Part shown: positions 14,613 to 21,605 of the stretch, in pieces | How the letters are laid out: each line of letters opens with the position of its first letter | Position numbering within the stretch: the stretch's first letter is position 1 | IMG/VR virus record: IMGVR_UViG_3300020179_001525 | Coordinates: 1 to 31,314 of that record | Length of the DNA: 31,314 bases | Source of the DNA: a virus | Strand: one strand, 5' to 3' | Notes under the pieces: model-generated | Told to the model about the DNA's origin: nothing | The model's database searches: none | Seen by the model: the letters and a program-made list of their open reading frames with translations, nothing else | Made by a program: the position numbers and the translations under genes

Positions 14613-15313
14613 AAACCGAAGCCGAGATTGCCCACAAACTCAAGCAGGTTCAGTTTCGGCACGCCAAGCGTGAGATCGAGGACTTGCTGGCAATCAAGCC
14701 CTCTAACTGCGCGCACAATCGCCAATTAGAACTCGCCGGATTCGGCAAGGTTGGTTTCTGTGCATCGTCGGATTGTCCGAAGAAGGGCAAATCCTGTGAC
14801 ACGCGCTTTGCTGATCGGGCCGTGGGCTGTTCGTTCTACGAAGCCCTGCACACGCCGGACAATGCCCGTAATCAGGTCAAGTCGTTTTTCAAGAAATCCC
14901 CGCCGAGTGAAATCGCCGCCAAGTATAGCGACGTAGCCGCGTTGATTTGGTCGCTTGACGATGATCGTGCCGAATACCCCGACCCCTATTCTGCGGGTGA
15001 GGTCGAAGGCGTACCCATTTGGGTTACGAGCGTTAGTGACGCCGACGTGGTGAAAAGCGCACTAGAAGACCGTTTAGCGGATCACGGAGAAATGGCCGCT
15101 GATCTAAAAGCACAAGCCGAAGAAATCGTCGTGCTCGAAGAAGATTTGAGTCTGGCGAATAAGCAAGTGCGATCAAAGCAAGCCGAGATTGACGCGCTCA
15201 AGTCCGAGGTTGCCCGCCTTTCCGTGCCGAAGCCTAACGCTTTTATGGCTTGGCTGCGTCCGATAGCGTTGGTTTTCACGGCGTTCATAGATCGTATCTG
15301 GAAGAAGTCGTGA
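14609..15313 (+). CDS. Cys-rich protein with coiled coil and hydrophobic C-terminus, unknown
   Basis: The 234-residue protein begins at ATG 14609 in an ATGA overlap. Residues 34-74 hold five cysteines and one histidine (Cys34, His36, Cys51, Cys56, Cys63, Cys74), a likely metal-binding site. A coiled coil spans about 160-205 (LEEDLSLANKQVRSKQAEID). Residues about 211-229 (FMAWLRPIALVFTAFIDRI) are hydrophobic, followed by WKKS, and could anchor the protein to the membrane or form an amphipathic helix. No family was recognised. A membrane-tethered metal-binding protein inside a replication operon would be unusual. Confidence 0.75.
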   Translation: MKTEAEIAHKLKQVQFRHAKREIEDLLAIKPSNCAHNRQLELAGFGKVGFCASSDCPKKGKSCDTRFADRAVGCSFYEALHTPDNARNQVKSFFKKSPPSEIAAKYSDVAALIWSLDDDRAEYPDPYSAGEVEGVPIWVTSVSDADVVKSALEDRLADHGEMAADLKAQAEEIVVLEEDLSLANKQVRSKQAEIDALKSEVARLSVPKPNAFMAWLRPIALVFTAFIDRIWKKS

Positions 15314-15792
15314 ATCCAGCGTTGCTGCACATTGAGCCTTTGGCTTTTGGCGGCAAAGGGCGACGTCCTTTATTTCTTGAGGCTCCTGTTCCTCAAGAGT
15401 CCGGCCCTTATCTGATTTCTACGACTAGGGCATTCGCTTGGGTTGCTCAGGCTTTCCCAAAGACCGGATGCGTTCGTGCTGCCCTTCGGCAATCCACGCC
15501 AACGGCGTTGTTTGCCGAGGTTGTAGACGCCGTACTCAAGGCATCGGACGAAAACGAATGGGGCTGCGCCGTAAAGACGTTAGCCGAGGCCGAAGCACGT
15601 TTGGCCGAGTATGACTTTACGGAGTACGACGTGTTGGACCGTGAAAACGCGCCGTGGCTTCCTGAATCCGTCACGCACGTCTTTGTGCCCGCAGACCGTA
15701 AATACTTGGGCACGGCATTTGTTTGCGAAGGCGATTGGGCGGCAATAGTCGTTCACAATGCCTCACGGGGAATGGGCATCGTTCGCCCGTGA
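15310..15792 (+). CDS. Hypothetical protein, 160 residues
   Basis: GTG 15310 overlaps the preceding stop by 4 nt and its own stop overlaps the primase start in the same way, so it is firmly part of the operon. The protein has an N-terminal Gly/Arg/Pro-rich section (FGGKGRRPLFLEAPVP), a helical middle (ALFAEVVDAVLKASDEN, LAEAEARLAEYDFTEYD) and beta-prone C-terminal strands (THVFVPADRKYLGTAF). No family was recognised. Tight coupling to the TOPRIM primase suggests a replication-linked job, for example a primase partner, but this is inference from position only. Confidence 0.7.
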   Translation: MNPALLHIEPLAFGGKGRRPLFLEAPVPQESGPYLISTTRAFAWVAQAFPKTGCVRAALRQSTPTALFAEVVDAVLKASDENEWGCAVKTLAEAEARLAEYDFTEYDVLDRENAPWLPESVTHVFVPADRKYLGTAFVCEGDWAAIVVHNASRGMGIVRP

Positions 15793-16529
15793 TCTGGTTG
15801 CAACAGGCACTTATTAACTCGGCGTTTGAAATGCCCGAGGAAGCCGAAGGCTATTGCCTTGGCCGTGGGTTGCCGCAATCCATATTGGAAGAGTGCAGGG
15901 TGGGCGTCTGGATTCCACCTGAAGAACCGAGTCCGGACGCGGAGTTTACTCGACGCTTTGGCGCGCATGGTGACGCCGTGGCGGGTTGGCTCACGATTCC
16001 CTTGTGGGCACCTTCGGGCAAGTTACTTGGCGTTGAGTTTCGCAAGTGGCAGGGTGAAAAGGCGGTGATGAAGCATTATCTCCCGCCGTCGAAATGGACC
16101 GCGACGTTTTCGGGCATGAATCATACGGCCATGCAACGTATCTGGTCCGGCGCTGACGTCTGGTTAGTCGAAGGTATTTTCGACCTCGCAATCGCGCACG
16201 TCACGCAAGGTGTGGCTTTGGCTTGCGGCGGTGCCCGATTGTCTTATTCGCACGCTCAGTTTCTATCTCGATTTTTGCAACGTGGCGCGACGGCTTACTT
16301 GTGCTTCGATGAAGACTCGACCGGACGTGGCATGGCCGAGGGCCGTGTTGATAGCACGGGCGCGTTTCATAAGGGGGCAAAGCAGATGCTAGAGCGTGTA
16401 AATGTCAACGTCCGCGTCGTGCGATATCGAGGCGGCAAAGACCCAGGCGAGATTTGGGACTCTGGTGGCCGTGACGCTTTGCGTTCGGCCTTTTCTTCAT
16501 ACTTGAATGGGAGTTTGACTCATGGCTGA
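15789..16529 (+). CDS. TOPRIM-domain DNA primase core
   Basis: The 246-residue protein has the TOPRIM signature of DnaG-type primases: VEGIFDLA with Glu128, then CFDEDSTGRG with Asp174 and Asp176, and RGGKDPGEIW near residue 217. The N-terminal 110 residues match the RNA-polymerase-like subdomain pattern (EEAEGYCLGRGL, GWLTIPLWAPSGKLLGVEF). There is no zinc-binding domain and no helicase domain; full DnaG is about 580 residues. It should make RNA primers, with template recognition provided by another protein. GTG 15789 is fixed by the GTGA overlap. The next gene starts 8 nt before its stop. Confidence 0.8.
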   Translation: MIWLQQALINSAFEMPEEAEGYCLGRGLPQSILEECRVGVWIPPEEPSPDAEFTRRFGAHGDAVAGWLTIPLWAPSGKLLGVEFRKWQGEKAVMKHYLPPSKWTATFSGMNHTAMQRIWSGADVWLVEGIFDLAIAHVTQGVALACGGARLSYSHAQFLSRFLQRGATAYLCFDEDSTGRGMAEGRVDSTGAFHKGAKQMLERVNVNVRVVRYRGGKDPGEIWDSGGRDALRSAFSSYLNGSLTHG

Positions 16530-16989
16530 TTTTTGGAAAGCAGGCGAGGACGTTCACGAGATTATCAAGCGGCTGGTGGCGAACAATCACCCTGACTTGG
16601 TTCTCGTAGTCGATGAGATTGTGGTCGTGTTCCGCGATAAGGCGGGCAAGTCGGGCGGCAAGGTGACGCTCGGCACGAGCCGCAAGGTTGCGCCGATTGC
16701 GAATGCCATCGGCAACACGTCTTACAAGTTTATGCTCGAAATCGGCGCGGACGTTTGGGAGAACGAGTTGGACAATGTGAAGCGCGAGGCTTTGCTTGAC
16801 CATTTGCTTTGTTCTTGCCGCTGCGAAGAAGACCCCAAGACCGCCGAGCCGAAGTGCTCGATTGCCAAGCCTGACATCGCTGCGTTCCGCGACAACATCG
16901 AGCGGTACGGTATGTGGTTCCCGAAGGACGAGGGCGATGGTGGGGACAAGTCCTCGCCCGTCGAAGAAATCTTCGGTTCCGACGACTGA
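16522..16989 (+). CDS. Putative phage metallopeptidase-fold protein lacking HExxH
   Basis: The 155-residue protein matches the plan of the putative phage metallopeptidase family: NNHPDLV near residue 22, DEIVVVFRD, GKVTLGTSRK, then an acidic strand and REALLDHLLCSC at 89-99, where active members have DHELCH. Here only His94 remains; Glu is Leu95 and the second His is Ser98. The later zinc-ligand region reads AKPDIAAFRDNIERYGMW without His. It is therefore probably not a peptidase and may act as a binding protein. The C-terminus is acidic and ends in PVEEIFGSDD. ATG 16522 has GGGAG upstream and overlaps the primase stop. Family assignment is by recalled pattern. Confidence 0.6.
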   Translation: MADFWKAGEDVHEIIKRLVANNHPDLVLVVDEIVVVFRDKAGKSGGKVTLGTSRKVAPIANAIGNTSYKFMLEIGADVWENELDNVKREALLDHLLCSCRCEEDPKTAEPKCSIAKPDIAAFRDNIERYGMWFPKDEGDGGDKSSPVEEIFGSDD

Positions 16990-17006
16990 CCTGAACGGAG
17001 CCCTTT

Positions 17007-18356
17007 GTGGCCCTTGATACCCGTTATAGGCCACGCAAATACAGCGACGTACTCGGTCAAGAGTCGTCGGTTCTGATTCTGCGCCAACTGCTCAAAGAGG
17101 GTAAGGGCTACCATCAGTCCTACGTCTTTTGCGGGCAGCATGGGTCCGGCAAGACGACCATGGGGCGCATCCTTGCACGCGCCCTTTTGTGCTCTGCACC
17201 CGTGGACGGTGAACCGTGTGACGCTTGTGAGTCCTGCCTTGCGATCTTGCAGGGCAAGCAGCACGAGTGCTTCACCGAACTCGATGCGGCCACGAAGTCC
17301 ACCAAAGAGGATATGCTGAAGATCACCGAGGATATTCAGTATTCATCTTTTTCGGGCAAGCGGCGCATTTATCTCTTTGACGAATCCCATCGGTTGAGCA
17401 AAAGCGCGTTGGACGCGGTGCTCAAGCCGATGGAAGATTGCATTTCGGGCACGGAAGATAAGCAACTCGTCTGCATCTTCTGTACGACCGAGCCTGAAAA
17501 GATGCAGCCGACCATCTTTTCACGTTGCGCTCCGGCTTTCGTCATCAAGGCCGTCACGCCCGAGGGCATCGCGGATCGGCTGGCGTGGGTTTGTGCTCAA
17601 GAGGGCATTACCTATGAGCACGATGCTTTGGTGACGATTGCCGAGGTTACGGAATGCCATATTCGGGACGCGCTCAAGACGCTTGAGGGTGTTTCCGTGC
17701 TTGGTTCTGCCACCCGCACGAACGTCACGTCATATCTAGGCTTGGGTTCAAATGATCTGGTCCTAGACTTGCTCGACGCGATAGGGCTGGACCAAGCAGC
17801 GGTCGCTCGTGCTGCGTCGGCACTTGCGGATTCGACTAGCCCGACTTCGGCGTATGAGCGATTGGCCGAGGCTTCTTTAACGGCGTATCGCGCGCATTTG
17901 GGCGTCGGTAAGATTCAGGCGCATTGGGCGCAGGACCGAATCAAAGCCCTTGCCGAAAAGGGCGCGCAGTTACTTGCGATCAGTTCACGCTTTTCGGCAC
18001 CACCGAAACGTCCGACCCCGCACACGCTTCTTTTGGATGCTGCGGCTGTTCACAACGGCATCGTTCATGGCGTTTCTTCTGAGGCGGTTGTCGTTACCGT
18101 CGCCAAAGCCGCGTCCACTTTTACAGCGGTGCCCGAAAAAGTTATGCCTGCGGGTAATGTAGGCATAAATGCACCAAAGCCCTCTGCAAACGCTGTTGTT
18201 CAAGTCGATCCGCGTGCTGTTGGCGGCGGTGCATCAAAGCGTCGCACGCAATCTACGGCCACGATTCCTGTATCGGCACTTGACGCCGATGCTTTCCGCA
18301 ACCTCGTCGGTTTCCATTATCGGAGATTAACGGGTGCGGGAACGGGATCAACGTGA
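17007..18356 (+). CDS. dnaX: DnaX-like clamp loader ATPase
   Basis: The 449-residue protein opens with TRYRPRKYSDVLGQE, the classic DnaX start, then Walker A GQHGSGKTT (43-51), four zinc-binding cysteines (Cys62, Cys71, Cys74, Cys77), the Walker B/DExH box YLFDESHRLS and the sensor/arginine-finger region TIFSRC. It loads the sliding clamp encoded at 12838. DnaX homologues have DEVH; DESH here is a conservative change. Residues beyond 300 are helical and then Ala/Pro/Val-rich linker, as in tau. GTG 17007 has CGGAG upstream. No gene for delta or delta-prime is visible in the window, so the loader may be a homo-oligomer or borrow host subunits. It overlaps the NusG-like gene by 23 nt. Confidence 0.9.
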   Translation: MALDTRYRPRKYSDVLGQESSVLILRQLLKEGKGYHQSYVFCGQHGSGKTTMGRILARALLCSAPVDGEPCDACESCLAILQGKQHECFTELDAATKSTKEDMLKITEDIQYSSFSGKRRIYLFDESHRLSKSALDAVLKPMEDCISGTEDKQLVCIFCTTEPEKMQPTIFSRCAPAFVIKAVTPEGIADRLAWVCAQEGITYEHDALVTIAEVTECHIRDALKTLEGVSVLGSATRTNVTSYLGLGSNDLVLDLLDAIGLDQAAVARAASALADSTSPTSAYERLAEASLTAYRAHLGVGKIQAHWAQDRIKALAEKGAQLLAISSRFSAPPKRPTPHTLLLDAAAVHNGIVHGVSSEAVVVTVAKAASTFTAVPEKVMPAGNVGINAPKPSANAVVQVDPRAVGGGASKRRTQSTATIPVSALDADAFRNLVGFHYRRLTGAGTGST

Positions 18357-18972
18357 CGATCTTACTTGGGTCGTCGTAGAACTAACAGACGCAGGGGAAC
18401 GGCTCGCGGAAGAAGGCGGTTTAGAATCGCACCTCCGCAGCGTTTTGGATTGTCCCGACGACCATCCTATATTCGTCCCCTACACGGTGATCGTTCGGCA
18501 CAAGCGTCGTTCGGTCATCAATGTAATCGAAGGCTATGCTTTCATTGCTACGGGACTACCTGACACGACGTACTTCGGGCTTCACAATAAAAGCCCGAAC
18601 GTAAAAACCGTCCTGTCTCAGAATCGTCCCGGCGTGATCCGCGTATTAACGCCCGTGCCGAATAAGTCCGTGTTGGACCTTCAAACACGACTTCGCCAGA
18701 TGATCTCGCGCGAGATCGAAATCAACAGCGAAGTTCGCGTTCACGACGGACTGCATCGTGGGTTAACTGGCAAAGTCATAGATATACACGGTGACGACGC
18801 TTTCGTGCTTATCAAAATGCGGACAATAGAGACGATCCGCGTTTTCCCCCGCTATTCACTTCGTCCCGCTGACGGTGTGTTGGGTTTTGACTCACCTTCA
18901 GACATTTATCCCAACTACTATGAACAGGATTCCGACGCGGACCCGTTATATAGGGGGTACGACGATGAGTGA
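18334..18972 (+). CDS. NusG-like transcription elongation/antitermination protein
   Basis: The 212-residue protein has the two-domain plan of NusG/RfaH. Residues 10-105 fit the NGN domain, with TWVVVELTDAGERLAEE, IFVPYTVIVRHKRRS and the diagnostic EGYAFI at 66-71. Residues 133-176 form a KOW domain, EVRVHDGLHRGLTGKVIDI. NusG-type proteins bind RNA polymerase and alter pausing and termination; specialised paralogues such as RfaH act on selected operons. A 35-residue acidic, Tyr-rich tail (NYYEQDSDADPLYRGYDDE) follows the KOW domain. GTG 18334 lies inside the dnaX 3' end with GGAG upstream. It overlaps the next gene by 8 nt. A phage NusG could modify host polymerase for late genes. Confidence 0.78.
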   Translation: MRERDQRDDLTWVVVELTDAGERLAEEGGLESHLRSVLDCPDDHPIFVPYTVIVRHKRRSVINVIEGYAFIATGLPDTTYFGLHNKSPNVKTVLSQNRPGVIRVLTPVPNKSVLDLQTRLRQMISREIEINSEVRVHDGLHRGLTGKVIDIHGDDAFVLIKMRTIETIRVFPRYSLRPADGVLGFDSPSDIYPNYYEQDSDADPLYRGYDDE

Positions 18973-19579
18973 TAGTTTCTGGAATAGCCATGTGATCATG
19001 GACCCCGCTGACATTGAAGCGGTGTTCTCCAATGACGACGCACTCTCCGCTTCGGATTTAACCTTCGTCGAGGCGTTGCGTGAAGACCGCGCCGCTGACT
19101 TTTCAAAGGTGCGAGACGCGCTGGCCTATCTGCACCCGCGAGAAGCCGACTACCTAGAGCTTTATTTTTTTCAACGCCTGCGCCAATCTGCAATCGCTGA
19201 TCTTTTCGGTGTGAGCCAACCGACTGTTTGCTATCGTTTACGTCGGGCGGCTACACGCATTAAGTATGTGCTTACGATGCCCGAGTATGACAAGGATCGA
19301 ATCGAGTTCGATCTTCGATCCGTAATCTCGGACCCCGTTGACGTTCGCATTATGCTCGAAATGATCGAGTCAACGTGCCAAAGCACGGTTGCTCGCAGTT
19401 TGGATGTGACTCAAGGTTATGTGCGCCATCGGTTCTTCCGTACTTTGCGTGCGCTTGAGGGAATGCGAGGCATGGATAACTATGTGCTGCTTTTCAAGCA
19501 CGTCGCCGCGCACTTGAACATTATGAAGCAGGTTCAACGTGGTGCTTGGAATGATCCGATGATTTACGTCATCGCCTAA
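18965..19579 (+). CDS. Sigma-region-4-like helix-turn-helix protein
   Basis: The 204-residue protein starts at ATG 18965 behind AGGGGG. Residues 54-103 (LHPREADYLELYFFQ, then IADLFGVSQPTVCYRLRRA) match the helix-turn-helix of sigma-70 region 4, which reads the -35 promoter element. A second, weaker helix-turn-helix lies at about 121-165 (TVARSLDVTQGYVRHRFFR). There is no clear region 2, so it may be a partial sigma factor, a co-regulator or a small DNA-binding activator. It is translationally coupled to the NusG-like gene and lies at the border between replication and virion genes, a good position for a late-transcription switch. Confidence 0.7.
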   Translation: MSDSFWNSHVIMDPADIEAVFSNDDALSASDLTFVEALREDRAADFSKVRDALAYLHPREADYLELYFFQRLRQSAIADLFGVSQPTVCYRLRRAATRIKYVLTMPEYDKDRIEFDLRSVISDPVDVRIMLEMIESTCQSTVARSLDVTQGYVRHRFFRTLRALEGMRGMDNYVLLFKHVAAHLNIMKQVQRGAWNDPMIYVIA

Positions 19580-19609
19580 CGCTAGACCGTTTATTGAATC
19601 GCGGATAGC

Positions 19610-19921
19610 GTGAAAGATGAAGCCCCTACTAAAGTAGTAGACCTCGCCCGTAAGATCGCCTCCCGTTGGCTAGATTCAAACGTGCGCGATGAATATAGGC
19701 TCACGGTCTACCAGCCTGCGAACCCAATCAAGAATCTTCCGACCATGCTCCGGTCATTTCGGGATGGGCGTTTGAAACTCGGTTCGGTCAAACCGATTAC
19801 CGATTTGGGCGTGAAGGTCGGCTTCGACCGTCTTGAAGTCTGGTCGTCCAATCGTGACGGCTTGATTGAACTTGACGCTTGGTTCCAGAAACACGGCTGC
19901 GAAACGTCGGGGATTTGGTGA
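19610..19921 (+). CDS. Hypothetical protein, 103 residues
   Basis: GTG 19610 gives a 103-residue protein of mixed helix and strand, with a basic N-terminal helix (KVVDLARKIASRWLDS) and a C-terminal end KHGCETSGIW. No family was recognised. Its stop is immediately followed by the ATG of the next gene. Codon use is that of the neighbouring genes, which supports it being real. Start is uncertain because the ribosome-binding site is weak. Confidence 0.6.
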   Translation: MKDEAPTKVVDLARKIASRWLDSNVRDEYRLTVYQPANPIKNLPTMLRSFRDGRLKLGSVKPITDLGVKVGFDRLEVWSSNRDGLIELDAWFQKHGCETSGIW

Positions 19922-20353
19922 ATGTCCGCGTCACTCGTCATATCGGAGTTCGTGTATCGGTCGGGTGTGCCCCCCGAGTATTTCACGTTCACGATTGGCG
20001 CGGACGCGACCACAGGCCGCGTGTACGTTCGTGAAATCACGGATCGCTACGGCATGGTGGTCAGCCCTTACACTCGATTGCCGCAATCAGTCACCGACGA
20101 CATTTGCGCGGCGACTTCTGAAGTGGAGTCGATCTTGGCCCTCGTAAGTGCAATCAACGGCATCCTAACTTTCACCGCCGAGACTTACAAGGACGTCGTA
20201 TTCGCCACGCCTTTGTCGAATACGAACTACCGCGTTCAACTCTCGCCGAGCATCTTCGCTCCGCTTCGTATCACTAACAAGACTATCACGGGATTCACCG
20301 TGCAGGCTGGCGCGACCATCACGGGTCAGGTCGGCTACGACGTCTTTATCTAG
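19922..20353 (+). CDS. Putative virion or fibre-type protein, 143 residues
   Basis: The C-terminal 65 residues (LTFTAETYKDVVFATPL, YRVQLSPSIFAPLRITNK, ITGFTVQAGATITGQVGY) are beta-strand rich and match a pattern common at the ends of phage tail fibres and decoration proteins, where a strand set ends in a GY/W-D-V strand. The N-terminal 70 residues (EFVYRSGVPPEYFTFTIGA) are unrecognised. It is the first gene with structural character after the replication block. ATG 19922 follows the previous stop directly. Assignment rests on a general pattern, not a specific family. Confidence 0.5.
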   Translation: MSASLVISEFVYRSGVPPEYFTFTIGADATTGRVYVREITDRYGMVVSPYTRLPQSVTDDICAATSEVESILALVSAINGILTFTAETYKDVVFATPLSNTNYRVQLSPSIFAPLRITNKTITGFTVQAGATITGQVGYDVFI

Positions 20354-20362
20354 GAGATTCGC

Positions 20363-20725
20363 ATGAAACTTCCCATTGAGATTGCTGCGCGCCGCCGTGC
20401 TAACTTTGACGCTCACGAAATCGGTCAGCCTGTTCGTGGCCCGCTTGAGACGTTGGATAGCGACGAGCCGTGGATGGACGACCATTTCACGCAGGAAAAC
20501 TTCGAGCAACTTCAAGACGCTCAGATGGATGGGGAACTCGGCCCCCCGCTCGATATGACCCGTATGGCGATGCTGAAGAAGTGGCGCTTTGCCAATCGCC
20601 GTGAGGCTCGTTTCGCCGAGGGCGATACGGCGGGTTTCGAGAAGTGGCTTAAGACGCAGCCCAAGTCCGTTCAAGACGATTGGGCCGCGAATAAAGAGAA
20701 GTACGGCGACAAGTTCAAGGGCTGA
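20363..20725 (+). CDS. Hypothetical protein, 120 residues
   Basis: ATG 20363 has a good AGGAG site. The protein is highly charged and probably helical, with an acidic middle (SDEPWMDDHFTQENFEQLQD) and a basic/acidic C-terminal part (KWRFANRREARFAEGD). No family was recognised. It sits directly before the Dps-like gene, so the two may be expressed together. Confidence 0.7.
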   Translation: MKLPIEIAARRRANFDAHEIGQPVRGPLETLDSDEPWMDDHFTQENFEQLQDAQMDGELGPPLDMTRMAMLKKWRFANRREARFAEGDTAGFEKWLKTQPKSVQDDWAANKEKYGDKFKG

Positions 20726-20745
20726 TACTTTCTAAGGGATGTGAA

Positions 20746-21591
20746 ATGAAGCGCAAGGCTTATCTCGATCCTGCGATCCGTGAGGAAGTGCTGCCGATGC
20801 TCCGCATTGTGCTGGCGATTCTTCGCGCGCAGTATTTGTCATACCAGACGAGCCATTGGCAGACTCGTGGTCCCGCGTACTACGGCAACCATTTGCTCTT
20901 TCAACGGCTTTATGAGGGCGTGCAGGAAGAGATCGACGCGATTGGCGAAAAGCTCGTGGGCTATTTCGGCATTGAGGCCGTTGACCTCGAAGTCTCTCTC
21001 AACATGATCTGCGATATGGTCGGTCGTTGGTGCTCGCACGAGTGCCACTTCCAGCGCGGCTTGACGTCCGAGGGCGAGTTGCAAGACGCACTCTCAATCG
21101 TGAGCAACAGTTGGCCGAACGAGAGATATCCGATGCCTTTGGGTTTGGACGATTGGTTGGCGGCTACGGCTAACGCCCACGAGTCGAATCAATATCTGCT
21201 TCAGCAGGTGTTGGGTGCGCCCGCTTCCGCGTGGCCTGCGGTCATGGGACGTCGCGCGGCTCATCCTGTCGCTCCCTCTGCCGAGGGACAATTCTTCGAC
21301 AATCCGCAAAAGCGCGAAACCCGCGAGTTCGCCGAATCAGGTGCGCCGACGAACGTGCCCTCTGTCGGCAAAGATTTCGCCAAGGAACACGGCGACGGTA
21401 AAATCATGCGCCAAGTACGCAAGACCCCGCCGACGCCTGCGGAGATTTTAGAAGAGCAGCCTGGTGCGGAGGGTGCGGCTACACTTAGCCGTTTGGTCGT
21501 AAAGTCCGAAGAGCCCAATATTGCGCCTGCCGCGAAAGCGAACCGCGCGCTCATGGCTTCTTGGCTGCGGGAAATCAATAGCCGCCGATAA
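20746..21591 (+). CDS. Dps/ferritin-like protein with long C-terminal extension
   Basis: Residues 15-75 carry the ferroxidase pattern of Dps proteins with exact spacing: His37, His49, Asp64 and Glu68 (separations 12, 15 and 4, as in Dps H31-H43-D58-E62), within SHWQTRGPAYYGNH and YEGVQEEIDAIGEKLVGYFG. Dps forms 12-subunit cages that oxidise iron and shield DNA. Helices continue to about residue 165 and include YLLQQVLGAP. From about 170 to 270 follows a Pro/Ala/Glu-rich, probably unstructured extension not found in ordinary Dps (about 160-190 residues), ending in RALMASWLREINSRR. ATG 20746 has AAGGGA upstream. Its place among structural genes raises the chance that it is a virion component or acts on packaged DNA. 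Confidence 0.8.
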   Translation: MKRKAYLDPAIREEVLPMLRIVLAILRAQYLSYQTSHWQTRGPAYYGNHLLFQRLYEGVQEEIDAIGEKLVGYFGIEAVDLEVSLNMICDMVGRWCSHECHFQRGLTSEGELQDALSIVSNSWPNERYPMPLGLDDWLAATANAHESNQYLLQQVLGAPASAWPAVMGRRAAHPVAPSAEGQFFDNPQKRETREFAESGAPTNVPSVGKDFAKEHGDGKIMRQVRKTPPTPAEILEEQPGAEGAATLSRLVVKSEEPNIAPAAKANRALMASWLREINSRR

Positions 21592-21605
21592 AAGCGGGTG
21601 TCTGA

